NCBI RefSeq assembly: GCF_937927635.1
Contig: NZ_CALBRW010000025.1
Coordinates: forward strand, 62,001 to 126,000
DNA length: 64,000 bases
Direction of reading: 5' to 3'
DNA from: an uncultured Microbacterium sp.
GTDB lineage: Bacteria; Actinomycetota; Actinomycetes; Actinomycetales; Microbacteriaceae
Positions 1-9,857 of this stretch are shown here, one piece after another (position 1 is the first letter of the stretch; the number at the start of each line of letters is the position of its first letter). A program made the position numbers and the translations under genes. The notes below the pieces were generated by a model. The model was not told the DNA's origin and searched no databases. It was given only the letters and a program-made list of their open reading frames with translations.

Positions 1-484
1 CGCCCAGTTCGCGCGTGAGCGAACGCGCGAAGCCCACGAGCGCGCTCTTCGAGGCGGCGTAGTTGGTCTGCCCCGCCGAGCCGTACAGGCCCACCACGCT
101 GGAGATGAGGATCACGCGCCCGAAGCGCGCGCGCAGCATGCCCTTCGAGGCGCGCTTGACGACGCGGAACGAACCGCCGAGGTTGGTGGAGACGACGCTG
201 TCGAAGTCGTCCTCGCTCATGCGCATGAGCAGCGTGTCCTTCGTGATCCCGGCGTTGGCGACCACGACCTCGACGGGGCCGAGCTTCTGCTCGACCTCGG
301 TGAACGCGGCGTCGACGGAGGCGGCATCGGTCACGTCCGCGCGCACCGTGAGCGTGCCCTCCGGGCCCTCGCCGCTGCGCGCGGTGACCGCGACGCGATA
401 GCCGTCGCGGACGAACCGCTCGGCGATGGCGCGGCCGATGCCGCGGTTTCCGCCGGTGATGAGGACGACGCGGTCGGTGCTCAT
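1..484 (-). CDS. fabG: 3-oxoacyl-ACP reductase FabG-like SDR, partial
   Basis: NADPH-dependent short-chain dehydrogenase, most likely the beta-ketoacyl-ACP reductase of fatty acid elongation. About 161 N-terminal residues are present and the C-terminus lies off the left edge. The Rossmann motif TGGNRGIG is at residues 10-17, a VANAG motif follows mid-protein, and the catalytic region has ISS...YAASK with the Tyr and Lys of the SDR YxxxK pair. The ATG at 484 is preceded by AGGAG six bases upstream. The SDR class is certain. FabG rather than another SDR rests on general sequence character, because the usual neighbour (fabI or acpP) is not visible. Confidence 0.85.
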   Translation of the reverse strand, partial: MSTDRVVLITGGNRGIGRAIAERFVRDGYRVAVTARSGEGPEGTLTVRADVTDAASVDAAFTEVEQKLGPVEVVVANAGITKDTLLMRMSEDDFDSVVSTNLGGSFRVVKRASKGMLRARFGRVILISSVVGLYGSAGQTNYAASKSALVGFARSLTRELG

Positions 485-617
485 GAGGGGCTCCTGCCTG
501 TGGGGATGAACGCACGCCATCCTATCGACTGCGACGCTCGGAGCAGCGCGTCCGCGACGCCGGGCGGGCCGCGCCGAGGCATCCTCGATCCCCGGCACGG
601 CGTAGGCTGGAAGCATC

Positions 618-983
618 GTGAGACACACCCGAAACGCGCCCTCAGTCACCTCGCTTCCGGAGTCGCCGACGGACGAGGCGAAGCGTCGAGTGCGCCATTA
701 CGCGATCACGATGGGCATCCGCACGGTGTGCTTCGTCCTCATGGCTGTGGTCGATCCCATCCACTGGTGGACCTTCGTGTTCGCAGCCGGGGCGATCCTC
801 CTGCCGTACATCGCCGTCGTCGACGCCAACGCGGGTGCCGACAGCACGCCGGTGAACGTCGAGTCGCCGGAATTCGAGATCGAAGCGGCACCGGCCGAGC
901 CGGTGCAGAAGCCCGCGCAGCCGAAGGTGATCACGATCCACGAGACCGGACATCCGGCCTCCGGCGAGGGGAGCGCATCATGA
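618..983 (+). CDS. DUF3099 domain membrane protein
   Basis: Small actinobacterial membrane protein of 121 residues and unknown function. It has two hydrophobic segments, at about residues 29-45 and 51-72, separated by a short DPIHWW turn. A polar tail rich in Pro and Glu follows. This matches the DUF3099 architecture. The GTG start at 618 is the only reasonable one, and a TAGGCT hexamer sits 9 bases upstream. Its stop overlaps the next start (ATGA), so it is probably co-transcribed with the small Cys protein and SURF1. Confidence 0.75.
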   Translation: MRHTRNAPSVTSLPESPTDEAKRRVRHYAITMGIRTVCFVLMAVVDPIHWWTFVFAAGAILLPYIAVVDANAGADSTPVNVESPEFEIEAAPAEPVQKPAQPKVITIHETGHPASGEGSAS

Positions 984-1177
984 GCGTGCCGTTCGAGTGC
1001 GCCCGCGCCGAATGTCGAGAGGCCGCGACCCACTACATCGTCTGGCGCAATCCGCGCATCCACACCGCCGACCGCCGCAAGATCTGGCTGGCCTGCGACG
1101 AGCACGTCGGATTCCTCAGCGACTATCTGCGCAATCGGGAGTTCCCCGTCGAGGTGCACGAAGGACTCCCGAAGTGA
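980..1177 (+). CDS. Small conserved Cys/His protein (65 aa)
   Basis: Short protein with Cys7, Cys12, Cys39 and His42 (C-x4-C ... CDEH), a pattern that could bind one metal ion. The core WRNPRIHTADRRK is typical of a small actinobacterial family found beside SURF1 genes. As I recall, some annotations call this family acetone carboxylase, but nothing in 65 residues supports such an enzyme. The gene is embedded by 4-base overlaps on both sides (ATGA and GTGA), which suggests translational coupling. Function is unknown. A role with cytochrome oxidase assembly is a guess from the SURF1 neighbour. Confidence 0.7.
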   Translation: MSVPFECARAECREAATHYIVWRNPRIHTADRRKIWLACDEHVGFLSDYLRNREFPVEVHEGLPK

Positions 1178-1989
1178 GGCAGCGCCTGCTGCGCTGGACC
1201 GGCTATCTGGCGGTCGCGATCGTGTTCGCGATCGCCTGCGCGTTCCTGTCGAACTGGCAGTTCAGCCGCAACGAGCAGAAGGCCACCGAGATCGCGCTGG
1301 TGCAGCGCAACTACCACGCGAAGCCCATCCCCCTCGACGAGGCCGTGAAGCCCGACGGCACGATGGACGCCTCCCGCGAGTGGCATCCGGTCCAGCTGCG
1401 CGGTCAGTACCTCGCCGACCAGCAGGTGCTGGCGCGCAACCGACCGCACGGCGGGACCAGCGCTTTCGAGGTGCTCGTCCCGTTCCGGACGACCGACGGC
1501 AGGGTCCTCCTCATCGACCGCGGCTGGGTGCCGCCGGCCGAGGACAGCTCCCCCTCGACCGTCGCCGCTCCCCCGTCCGGCGAAGTGACCGTGGTGGCGC
1601 GGATCCAGCCTGGCGAGCCGCTGCCGGCATCGGGGCGCAGCGCACCGCAGGGTCAGGTGCCGACCATCAACCTGCCGCTGATCGCCTCGCAGGTGAACCC
1701 CGACCTGATCACCGGCGCGTACGGGCTGCTGGCATCCGAGACGCCGGCGCCCGACACCTCCCTGGGCGGCTTCGACGTGCCCACCGAGGATCCGGGCCCG
1801 CACCTGTCGTACGCGATCCAGTGGATCCTGTTCGCCGTGATGGGCTTCATCTTCATCTTCTACGTGATCCGCACCGAGATCATCAAGGCCAAGGAGGAGT
1901 CCGGCGAGCGTGCGCCGCGTCCCCCTCGCCGTCGCCGTGACAGGGATGCCGACATCGAGGACGCCCTGCTCGAGGACGCCTCCCGCTGA
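1174..1989 (+). CDS. SURF1 family cytochrome oxidase assembly protein
   Basis: Membrane protein of 271 residues related to SURF1, which helps assemble the haem a3/Cu site of aa3-type cytochrome c oxidase. One N-terminal helix (about residues 8-24) and one C-terminal helix (YAIQWILFAVMGFIFIFYVI) flank an extracytoplasmic domain containing the family LLIDRGWVP motif. A basic, acidic-ended cytoplasmic tail follows. The GTG at 1174 overlaps the previous stop. It fits with ctaA and ctaB further along the window, which supply haem A to the same oxidase. Confidence 0.88.
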   Translation: MRQRLLRWTGYLAVAIVFAIACAFLSNWQFSRNEQKATEIALVQRNYHAKPIPLDEAVKPDGTMDASREWHPVQLRGQYLADQQVLARNRPHGGTSAFEVLVPFRTTDGRVLLIDRGWVPPAEDSSPSTVAAPPSGEVTVVARIQPGEPLPASGRSAPQGQVPTINLPLIASQVNPDLITGAYGLLASETPAPDTSLGGFDVPTEDPGPHLSYAIQWILFAVMGFIFIFYVIRTEIIKAKEESGERAPRPPRRRRDRDADIEDALLEDASR

Positions 1990-2009
1990 GCGACGGGCGA
2001 ACAGCCCGG

Positions 2010-2015
2010 TAGCGT
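2010..2015 (+). promoter_or_regulatory. -10 hexamer TAGCGT, leaderless start of the GrpB family gene
   Basis: TAGCGT ends six bases before the ATG at 2022, so transcription would begin at or next to the start codon. This is one of many such arrangements in the window. Confidence 0.5.
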
Positions 2016-2021
2016 GGGGGG

Positions 2022-2594
2022 ATGACGTCCCCTTCACCCTCGGATGCCCTGCGCGAGGCGTTCACGGACTCGGATCTGGGGCTGCGGCGCGGAATCGTCG
2101 AGCTCGCGCCGGCGTCGGATGCCTGGGCCAGGGTGTTCGCCGATGTGCACGACGTGCTGATGACGACCGCGCCGGCGACCGTCATCGCGGTCGAGCACAT
2201 CGGCTCGACCGCTGTCGCTGGGCTGGATGCCAAGGCCATCCTCGATGTCGGGATCACCGTGCGCCCTGGGACGGAGCTCGCCTCGCTGGACGGCTGGCTG
2301 ACCGGACTCGGGATGCTGGTGCGCGGCGACGGCAACGAGATCCGCCCTGACCGGATGTACGGCTATGAGCTGGAGCCGTGCATCCGCCTGGTCAACGTGC
2401 ACGTCGTCGAGGAGGGCTCCGAGGGCATCCGCCGCTACCGCGCATTCCGCGACCACCTGCGCGCGCATCCCGACGATCGCGACGCCTACGGCGCGCTCAA
2501 GCGCGGCCTCGCCGCCCGGCATCCCGAGGACCGCCTTGCCTACATCGACGGCAAGGCGGACTTCATCACCGCTCGCCGCGGCGACGGGTCATGA
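2022..2594 (+). CDS. GrpB family protein (UPF0157, nucleotidyltransferase fold)
   Basis: 190-residue member of the GrpB/UPF0157 family, which has a nucleotidyltransferase-like fold. The sequence shows the family hallmark VEHIGSTAV followed by KAILDVGI, and a C-terminal RHPEDRLAYIDGKADFI segment. The biochemical role is not established for this family. It is monocistronic by spacing: SURF1 ends 32 bases upstream and a -10 element lies just ahead of the start. Confidence 0.85.
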   Translation: MTSPSPSDALREAFTDSDLGLRRGIVELAPASDAWARVFADVHDVLMTTAPATVIAVEHIGSTAVAGLDAKAILDVGITVRPGTELASLDGWLTGLGMLVRGDGNEIRPDRMYGYELEPCIRLVNVHVVEEGSEGIRRYRAFRDHLRAHPDDRDAYGALKRGLAARHPEDRLAYIDGKADFITARRGDGS

Positions 2595-2664
2595 TCACGC
2601 AGCTCTGCGAGGACTTGCCGTCGAGCCCGGGGCTAAGATCAGGGCGAGGACGGGTGGTGATGCC

Positions 2665-3105
2665 ATGCGCATCGTGATCGGAGCACCGGGCAACGGCGCA
2701 CAGCTCAAGGACGCGATGAAGGCGTACCTGCAATCGGATGCGCGGGTGGACGAGGTGATCGATCTGTCCACGCCGGATGCCACCTATCCGGCGGTGTCCT
2801 TCAACGCAGCGCAGGCGATCGTCGACGGGCGCGCCGACCGCGGCATCCTGGTCTGCGGCACCGGCATCGGAACCGCGATCGCAGCGAGCAAGGTGCGCGG
2901 CATCCGCGCGGCGACCGCGCACGATCTGGTGACCGTTCGAGGCTCGGTGCAGAACTACGACGCGCAGATCCTGTGCATGGGCCAGAACGTGATCGCCCCG
3001 GCCGCCGCCGTCGCGCTCCTGGACGTCTGGCTCGACCTGCGACACGACCCGGACAGCGCCTACGCGCAGAAGCTCGTCGAGATCGCGAAGTTCGAGGCGG
3101 ACTGA
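2665..3105 (+). CDS. RpiB/LacA/LacB family sugar-phosphate isomerase
   Basis: Aldose-ketose isomerase of the ribose-5-phosphate isomerase B fold, 146 residues. It has the catalytic-cysteine motif GILVCGTGIG and the typical substrate loop RGIRAATAHD. The start at 2665 is preceded by GTGGTGATGCC, and a TAAGAT hexamer about 25 bases upstream is a plausible -10. The family includes RpiB, galactose-6-phosphate isomerase and erythrulose-4-phosphate isomerases. Sequence alone does not fix the substrate, and no pathway partner sits beside it, although the oxidative pentose phosphate genes are in the same window. Confidence 0.82.
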   Translation: MRIVIGAPGNGAQLKDAMKAYLQSDARVDEVIDLSTPDATYPAVSFNAAQAIVDGRADRGILVCGTGIGTAIAASKVRGIRAATAHDLVTVRGSVQNYDAQILCMGQNVIAPAAAVALLDVWLDLRHDPDSAYAQKLVEIAKFEAD

Positions 3106-3112
3106 CCCCGTA

Positions 3113-4525
3113 TCAGCCGCCGGCCGCCTCAGTGTCCGCGGGCTCGATGGCCTCGCGTTTCGTCTTGGCCCAGCCCTTCGCGCCGGTGAGCTGGCGGAGC
3201 AGTGCACGGTACACGACCGGGTAGATGAGCCACGAGTACACAAGATACAGATGCGCGAGCACGATGCTGACGACGAAGCCCCACAGCCCAGTGCCCCTGC
3301 GCGCCAGCAGCACGCCGATGACGCCGGGCAGGGCGGAGAACACGTACGCGAGCACGACGATGAACACCGTGATCGGCGGGCGGGAGATCCCCGTCGCGAG
3401 GAACACGAGGCTCAGCACGACCGACAGGCCGACCCACGCCTGCACCACCGGAGTGAGCAGGTACCAGAGCTCATCGCACTTCGCCACCGCACCGATGTGC
3501 GGGTTGCGCATCGTCGGCCCGAGCAGGTCGAGCACCTGCCAGCCGCCCTGCGCCCAGCGCGTGCGCTGACGGTACAGCGCCCGCAGCGAGTGCAGGCCCT
3601 GCTGCTCGATGATCACGTTCGACGACTGCGCGCCCCGCCAGCCGGCGTGGATGAGCCGGAGCCCGATGTCCTGGTCCTCGGTGAGACGCCCCGCGCGCCA
3701 GGGGCCGACCCTGCCCTCGGAATCCTCGACGGCGATCTCGTCGAGAGCCGCCAGACGGTTGAACTGGCCGTTGCCGCCCATGTTCGCCGTCCCCCAGCCC
3801 GTGCGCCCCAGCTGGAACACCGTGCCGAAGACGCCGAACTCGAGATCCTGCGCGATGGTCAGCAGACCGCCCCTGTTGTAGATGCGCACCTGCGACTGCA
3901 CCCCGCCCGTGCGCCCGTCGGCGAAGAACCGCGCCGCCCGGCCCGCCATCGGATCCAGCCGCCCGTCGGCGTCGACGATGGTCACGATGACCCGCTGCGG
4001 GTCCCATCCCCGGTACGTCCCCTCTCCGAGCACGACCCGGTGCAGGTACCGCCACGCGTCGTTCAGCGCCTCGGACTTGCCCTGCCTCGCGTTCGGTGCG
4101 ACGCGCGTGAGCACGGTGAGATCGGGTTCGCGGATGCCGGCAAGCACCTCCCCCGTGCGATCATCCGATCCGTCGTTGATCACGAGGATGCGCTTGTGCG
4201 TGACGCGCACCTCGGAGAGCCGGCCCACCGAGTCGGCGATCACCGTCTCCTCGTTGAGCGCGGGCACCATGAAGACCCACAGGTAGTCGTCCTCGTCTGC
4301 GAGGTCCCCGCCGCTGGATTCTGCGCGGGCGGCCTTCCGAAGCTGCGAGCCGGCACGGATGCCGAGGATGACGAGCGAGACCGTCGAGAAGATCACCAGT
4401 GCAGCGGCGATGATGAAGATCGGCAGCGCCCAGAGCGGAAGCCCGTCGTAGATGTGCACGATGAAGTCGACGAGCTCGCCGAGCCACCGCCCCACCGCTG
4501 ACAAGACCTCCTCAGGCGCCGGCAT
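3113..4525 (-). CDS. Membrane processive glycosyltransferase, family 2
   Basis: 470-residue GT2 enzyme. It has an N-terminal helix (LPLWALPIFIIAAALVIFST), a cytosolic GT-A domain and several C-terminal helices. Catalytic motifs are visible: NDGSDDRTG, VDADG, EDQDIGLRL and the processive signature RQRTRW (QxxRW). Cellulose, hyaluronan and poly-GlcNAc synthases share this layout. It overlaps the downstream end of wecB by 14 bases, so the pair is one operon. A UDP-HexNAc-derived envelope polysaccharide is a reasonable inference, but the polymer is unknown. Confidence 0.85.
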   Translation of the reverse strand: MPAPEEVLSAVGRWLGELVDFIVHIYDGLPLWALPIFIIAAALVIFSTVSLVILGIRAGSQLRKAARAESSGGDLADEDDYLWVFMVPALNEETVIADSVGRLSEVRVTHKRILVINDGSDDRTGEVLAGIREPDLTVLTRVAPNARQGKSEALNDAWRYLHRVVLGEGTYRGWDPQRVIVTIVDADGRLDPMAGRAARFFADGRTGGVQSQVRIYNRGGLLTIAQDLEFGVFGTVFQLGRTGWGTANMGGNGQFNRLAALDEIAVEDSEGRVGPWRAGRLTEDQDIGLRLIHAGWRGAQSSNVIIEQQGLHSLRALYRQRTRWAQGGWQVLDLLGPTMRNPHIGAVAKCDELWYLLTPVVQAWVGLSVVLSLVFLATGISRPPITVFIVVLAYVFSALPGVIGVLLARRGTGLWGFVVSIVLAHLYLVYSWLIYPVVYRALLRQLTGAKGWAKTKREAIEPADTEAAGG

Positions 4526-5795
4526 CGATCACGTCCTCCACCAGTCCGAGCCTGCGGCGCACGGCCGAGCGCAGGCCCGTGCCGTCCAGCTCCTGCGGCG
4601 GCGGACCATCGCGCAGCACGTGCTCGAGCGCCTGCACGATGCGTTCGGACGCTCTTCCGTCGCCGTACGGATTCGCCCTGGACGCCCTGCGGGTGTGCTC
4701 GGCATCGTTCTCGAGGAGCACCGTCGCCTCGCCGACGATGCGGTCGGTGTCGGCGCCGACGAGCACGAGGGTCCCCGCTTGCACGCCCTCCCCTCGCTCC
4801 GTGGTGTCCCTCGCCACCAGCACGGGTGTGCCGAGCGAGGGAGCCTCCTCCTGCACGCCGCCGGAGTCCGTGATGATGAGCCTGGCCGCGGCCATCAGCC
4901 TGGCGAAGTCGGCGTACTCGCGCGGCTCGACGAGGAAGGCGTTGTCGCGATCCGCCAGAGCGTCGAGCATGGGCTGCCGCGCGACGGGGTTCGGATGCAT
5001 CGGCACGACGAACCGCGCATCGGCGTGCTGCTCCGAGAGCGTTCGCACGGCGGCGGCGATCCGGACGAGTCCCTCGCCCCAGTTCTCCCGGCGGTGCGCG
5101 GTCACGAGCACCAGGGGGTGGGCCGCATCGACCTCGAGCCCCTCCAGCCCTGCGCCGAACCCGCCCTCCTGGCCCGCGGCCCAGTGCAGCATGTCGATCG
5201 AGGTGTTGCCGGTCACGACGATCCGGTCGTAGTCGACTCCCTCGCGCACGAGGTTCATCTTGTTGTCGGTCGTCGGGGCGAGATGCAGCGCGGCGATGCG
5301 GGAGATCAGCTGGCGGTTCCCCTCCTCGGGGAACGGGGACAGCAGGTTCGAGGTGCGCAGCCCCGCCTCGACATGCACCACGGGGATCTGCAGGTTGAAG
5401 GATGCCAGGGCGGCCGCGGCCGCGGAGCTCGTGTCGCCGTGCACGAGACAGGCGACCGCACCGTCCACGCCCCGGCGCCCGTCTGCGACGTACTCGGCGG
5501 GCACCGTCTCGCTCGACCACACCCGGTCGATACCGACCATCACCCGCGCGAACATCGCGTTCAGCGTCGGACGCACGCCGTCGACGGGCTCCGATGCGTG
5601 CAGATTCGCGTCCACACGCATGCCCACCCGGCGGATGAGATCGTCCACGAGGTCGGTGTGCTGACCCGTGGAGATCACGACGGGCCGGAACGTGCCCGAG
5701 TCCTGCAGCGCCCGGATCACCGGGATCATCTTGATGGCCTCGGGTCTGGTCCCGATCACCACGAGCACACGTGTGCGCTCACCGTAAGGAATCAT
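4512..5795 (-). CDS. wecB: UDP-N-acetylglucosamine 2-epimerase, non-hydrolysing
   Basis: Interconverts UDP-GlcNAc and UDP-ManNAc, providing ManNAc for cell-wall or capsular polymers. 427 residues, the usual length. Motifs include GTRPEAIKMIPVI near the N-terminus, a GDTSS segment, HVEAGLR, a substrate-binding VTAHRRENWG and DSGGVQEEAP. I chose the ATG at 5795, which has a GAGAGAGGG ribosome site upstream. A start 24 bases further upstream lacks one. It pairs with the GT2 gene immediately downstream. Confidence 0.92.
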   Translation of the reverse strand: MIPYGERTRVLVVIGTRPEAIKMIPVIRALQDSGTFRPVVISTGQHTDLVDDLIRRVGMRVDANLHASEPVDGVRPTLNAMFARVMVGIDRVWSSETVPAEYVADGRRGVDGAVACLVHGDTSSAAAAALASFNLQIPVVHVEAGLRTSNLLSPFPEEGNRQLISRIAALHLAPTTDNKMNLVREGVDYDRIVVTGNTSIDMLHWAAGQEGGFGAGLEGLEVDAAHPLVLVTAHRRENWGEGLVRIAAAVRTLSEQHADARFVVPMHPNPVARQPMLDALADRDNAFLVEPREYADFARLMAAARLIITDSGGVQEEAPSLGTPVLVARDTTERGEGVQAGTLVLVGADTDRIVGEATVLLENDAEHTRRASRANPYGDGRASERIVQALEHVLRDGPPPQELDGTGLRSAVRRRLGLVEDVIDAGA

Positions 5796-5869
5796 GCGCG
5801 CCCTCTCTCGCCGCATCACCCCGCCCTTCGCGAGGCCCCTCCCTCACGATAGCGATTCCCGCACGGGAA

Positions 5870-7468
<1,599 letters not shown>

Positions 7469-7560
7469 AGCAGCATCCGTTCTTCGAAGGTGAGAAAAGC
7501 GGCCGAATGGCCAGCTGACCAGTATACGTGGCCGCACCGGGGTCCCGTCCGCCGAGCGGA

Positions 7561-7616
7561 GTCACTGTCAGGGCGGTGTCACTGTCAGTTCGGTGTCACT
7601 GTCAGGGCGGTGTCAC
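7561..7616. repeat. 17-bp tandem repeat, three copies plus a partial
   Basis: The unit GTCACTGTCAGGGCGGT occurs at 7561-7577, 7578-7594 (two substitutions) and 7595-7611, followed by GTCAC of a fourth. It lies between the ABC-F gene and the CHY zinc-finger gene, and the last partial unit supplies the CHY stop codon. Confidence 0.9.
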
Positions 7617-7939
7617 CCGAAGTACAGATCGTGATGCAGCTCGCAACGCGGGTTGAAGGCCGCGCCGCACGACGGGCACGCCGACACCGCCTGATACGCG
7701 GCCCTGCTCATGACGCTCCCGCACACCCCGCACAGCGCCACGACGGCGTCCGCATCCTCGGCGGGCCAGACCGTGCGCTCGTGCGCCACGGCCTCGTCGT
7801 GGCAGCGGAAGCAGGGATACCAGTCTCCGCAGCAATGGAAGCGCAGCGCGACGAGGTCGACGGCGCTGCGGTAGTGCACGCAGCGGCCCTGCGCATCCAC
7901 CGCGGCTCCCCGCACGTCGATCCCGCCGATCGAGATCAT
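7613..7939 (-). CDS. CHY zinc finger protein
   Basis: 108-residue zinc protein with the CHY pattern: Cys and His pairs in RCVHY, FHCCGDWYPCFRCHDE, CGVCG and CPSCG, and a C-terminal CELHHDLYF. Bacterial CHY proteins are small, and their function is unproven. It overlaps bioN by four bases and is read in the same direction at the distal end of the biotin transporter operon, so it is probably co-transcribed. Its stop codon falls in the short tandem repeat downstream. Confidence 0.85.
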   Translation of the reverse strand: MISIGGIDVRGAAVDAQGRCVHYRSAVDLVALRFHCCGDWYPCFRCHDEAVAHERTVWPAEDADAVVALCGVCGSVMSRAAYQAVSACPSCGAAFNPRCELHHDLYFG

Positions 7940-8532
7940 CGTGCCAGTCCCCGCGCGGCCAGTGCATCGCCCACATCGTCGGCGTGCTTCATCGTGAGCA
8001 CGAGCAGCGGCAGCACCGCGCGGGGCCCCAGCCGCACCCCGCGGGCCCGCTGCGCGTCGCGCACCTGAGTGGCGAAGCCCGCGATCACGGGGATCATGGC
8101 GATGGTCAGCGAGAGCGTGAGCGCCACCGCATCCGGATCCGCCCCCAGCCGCCTCAGCGGCCGCACGATGCGCCGGAAGACCTCCAGCAGGTCACCCATC
8201 CGCGTGGTGCGGGTGACCAGCTCGGCGAGCAGCAGCAGCGCCACCACCCGCCCGGTGCTGACGACGGCATCCGTCGCCGACGTCAACAGCCACAGCGCCC
8301 CGCCCAGCACGAGGATCAGCCAGCGCAGCCGCCACCACGCCTCGCCGAGGGCGCGCAGCGGCAGCGTTGCGACCGGATACAGCACCGAGACCGCGACCAG
8401 GACCGCCACCGTGCCGGGGATGCCCAGCCGCAGCAGCGACAGCAGCAGCGCGGCGACCGCCAGCAGCGCCAGCTTCCATCCCGCCGGCATCCGATGCAGG
8501 ATGCCGTTCCCCGGCCGGTAAAGCGAGATCAT
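7936..8532 (-). CDS. bioN: Biotin ECF transporter transmembrane protein BioN (EcfT)
   Basis: Energy-coupling factor T component, 198 residues with four to five hydrophobic helices. It has the ARG-type coupling motif near the C-terminus (AQRARGV and ALAARGLAR), through which EcfT proteins contact the ATPases. It begins MISLYRPGNGILHRMPAGWK, the typical BioN/CbiQ opening. It overlaps bioM by four bases. With BioY and BioM it forms the biotin importer in the cytoplasmic membrane. Confidence 0.88.
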   Translation of the reverse strand: MISLYRPGNGILHRMPAGWKLALLAVAALLLSLLRLGIPGTVAVLVAVSVLYPVATLPLRALGEAWWRLRWLILVLGGALWLLTSATDAVVSTGRVVALLLLAELVTRTTRMGDLLEVFRRIVRPLRRLGADPDAVALTLSLTIAMIPVIAGFATQVRDAQRARGVRLGPRAVLPLLVLTMKHADDVGDALAARGLAR

Positions 8533-9227
8533 GCGCAGCTCCGTCGGTAGTCCGCGATGATCTCACCGGGCTCGCCCACGGCGCGGACGGTGCCGTCGTC
8601 GAACCACACCGCCTGGTCGCAGCGCGCGGCGAGCTCCAGGTCGTGCGTGACCAGCACCACCGGCACGTCGAGTCCCAGCAGCAGTTCGCCGACGCGCTGC
8701 GCGTTGCGCAGGTCCAGCAGCGTGGTGGGCTCGTCGGCGACGACCAGGCCGGGTTCCGTTGCGAGCACGGCGGCGATCGCCAGCAGCTGACGCTGCCCAC
8801 CCGACAGATCGGATGCCGGCACGTCGGCGTGCTCGGCCAGGCCGTAGCGCCCCAGGATCTCCGCCACGCGTGCGGCACGCTCCGCGCGCGGCACGTGCGG
8901 CAGCGACAGCGCGAGGTCCTCGGCCGGTGTCGGCATCAGGATCTGCGCCTCGGGGTTCGTGAACACGAAGCCCACATGCCGACGCAGCGCCGCCGCGTCC
9001 CGCACCGGGTCCAGACCGTGCACGCGCAGACTGCCGTTCGTGGATGTCCGCAGTCCGTTGAGCAGCCGCGCGAACGTGGACTTGCCCGAGCCGTTGGCGC
9101 CGATGATCGCGGTGCGCGCCGCCGTCAGGCGGAGCGAGACGTCGTGCAGCAGCACGGCGTCATCGACCGCGTACCCGACACCGGTGCAGCGGATCTCCGC
9201 ATCGGTGATGTCGGGGTCAGCCCGCAT
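8529..9227 (-). CDS. bioM: Biotin ECF transporter ATPase BioM
   Basis: ABC ATPase of 232 residues energising biotin uptake. Walker A is GANGSGKST, the Q-loop region includes VFTNPEAQI, the signature is LSGGQRQLL, Walker B is LVVADEPTT and the switch His is in LVTHD. It is flanked by bioY (11-base overlap) and bioN (4-base overlap), which fixes the role as the A component of this ECF system. Confidence 0.9.
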   Translation of the reverse strand: MRADPDITDAEIRCTGVGYAVDDAVLLHDVSLRLTAARTAIIGANGSGKSTFARLLNGLRTSTNGSLRVHGLDPVRDAAALRRHVGFVFTNPEAQILMPTPAEDLALSLPHVPRAERAARVAEILGRYGLAEHADVPASDLSGGQRQLLAIAAVLATEPGLVVADEPTTLLDLRNAQRVGELLLGLDVPVVLVTHDLELAARCDQAVWFDDGTVRAVGEPGEIIADYRRSCA

Positions 9228-9792
9228 GGACGACGCGCCGCGCGGCGGGGAACGCCCGCGGGTAGGCCCGGCGCAGGGCGACGGCCAGCAGCACCGCGAC
9301 CACCGCCTTGATCAGGTCGCCGGGCAGGAACACCAGGCTGGAGAGGATCGTCGGGCCCAGCGGCACGCCGGTGATCAGTGCCTGGATCGGGATGCCGAAC
9401 AGGTAGACGACGAGGATGCCGCCGACCAGCGCGGCGATGCCGGCGCGCCACCAGGTGAAGCGCGCGCCGTGCGCGATGAGGCCGATCACGACGACCCCTG
9501 CGATCCAGCCGATCATGTACCCGACCGAGGGGCCGACGAAGACCCCCAGCCCTCCGCGCCCGCCTGCCAGCACCGGCAGGCCCGCGGCGGCCAGCGCCAG
9601 CACCACGAGGATCGCCAGCGGCGCCCGCCGCGCACCCAGCACGAGGCCGGCCAGCATGACGCCAAGCGTCTGCGCCGTGATGGGCACTCCGCCGGGCACC
9701 GGCACCACGACGGTGCCGAGCACGACGATCAGCGCCGCGAACACGGCGATGCGGGCGAGATCCGCGCCGAGGGGGCGAGCGGATGCTGTCAT
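9217..9792 (-). CDS. bioY: Biotin transporter substrate-binding S component BioY
   Basis: Membrane S component that captures biotin, 191 residues and about six helices. Family motifs include TVVVPVPGGVPITAQTLGVM near the N-terminus and GPSVGYMIGW. The start at 9792 has a clear GGAAGGAG ribosome site. An ATG 30 bases upstream lacks one. It is the first gene of the leftward bioY-bioM-bioN-CHY operon. The promoter and two BioQ-like operators lie between it and the divergent regulator. Confidence 0.92.
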   Translation of the reverse strand: MTASARPLGADLARIAVFAALIVVLGTVVVPVPGGVPITAQTLGVMLAGLVLGARRAPLAILVVLALAAAGLPVLAGGRGGLGVFVGPSVGYMIGWIAGVVVIGLIAHGARFTWWRAGIAALVGGILVVYLFGIPIQALITGVPLGPTILSSLVFLPGDLIKAVVAVLLAVALRRAYPRAFPAARRVVHAG

Positions 9793-9828
9793 GAGAGCTC
9801 CTTCCGGAAGCACACGGGTCACGCTTCC

Positions 9829-9841
9829 TGAACACTGTTCA
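9829..9841. promoter_or_regulatory. BioQ-type operator 1 (TGAAC-N3-GTTCA)
   Basis: Perfect inverted repeat TGAACACTGTTCA in the bioY-bioQ intergenic region. It lies just downstream of the predicted bioY start of transcription and on the -35 side of the bioQ promoter. The 5+3+5 pattern matches what is known for actinobacterial BioQ sites. Confidence 0.8.
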
Positions 9842-9843
9842 CC

Positions 9844-9856
9844 TGAACGATGTTCA
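9844..9856. promoter_or_regulatory. BioQ-type operator 2 (TGAAC-N3-GTTCA)
   Basis: Second perfect inverted repeat TGAACGATGTTCA, centred 15 bp from the first. It abuts the overlapping -10 elements of both promoters: TATACT at 9858-9863 for bioQ and TATAGT at 9861-9856 for bioY. Occupancy should block both. Confidence 0.8.
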
Positions 9857-9857
9857 C

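Noticed and set aside
980..1177. Acetone carboxylase label for the 65-residue protein
   Set aside because: Far too short and without any motif of that enzyme.
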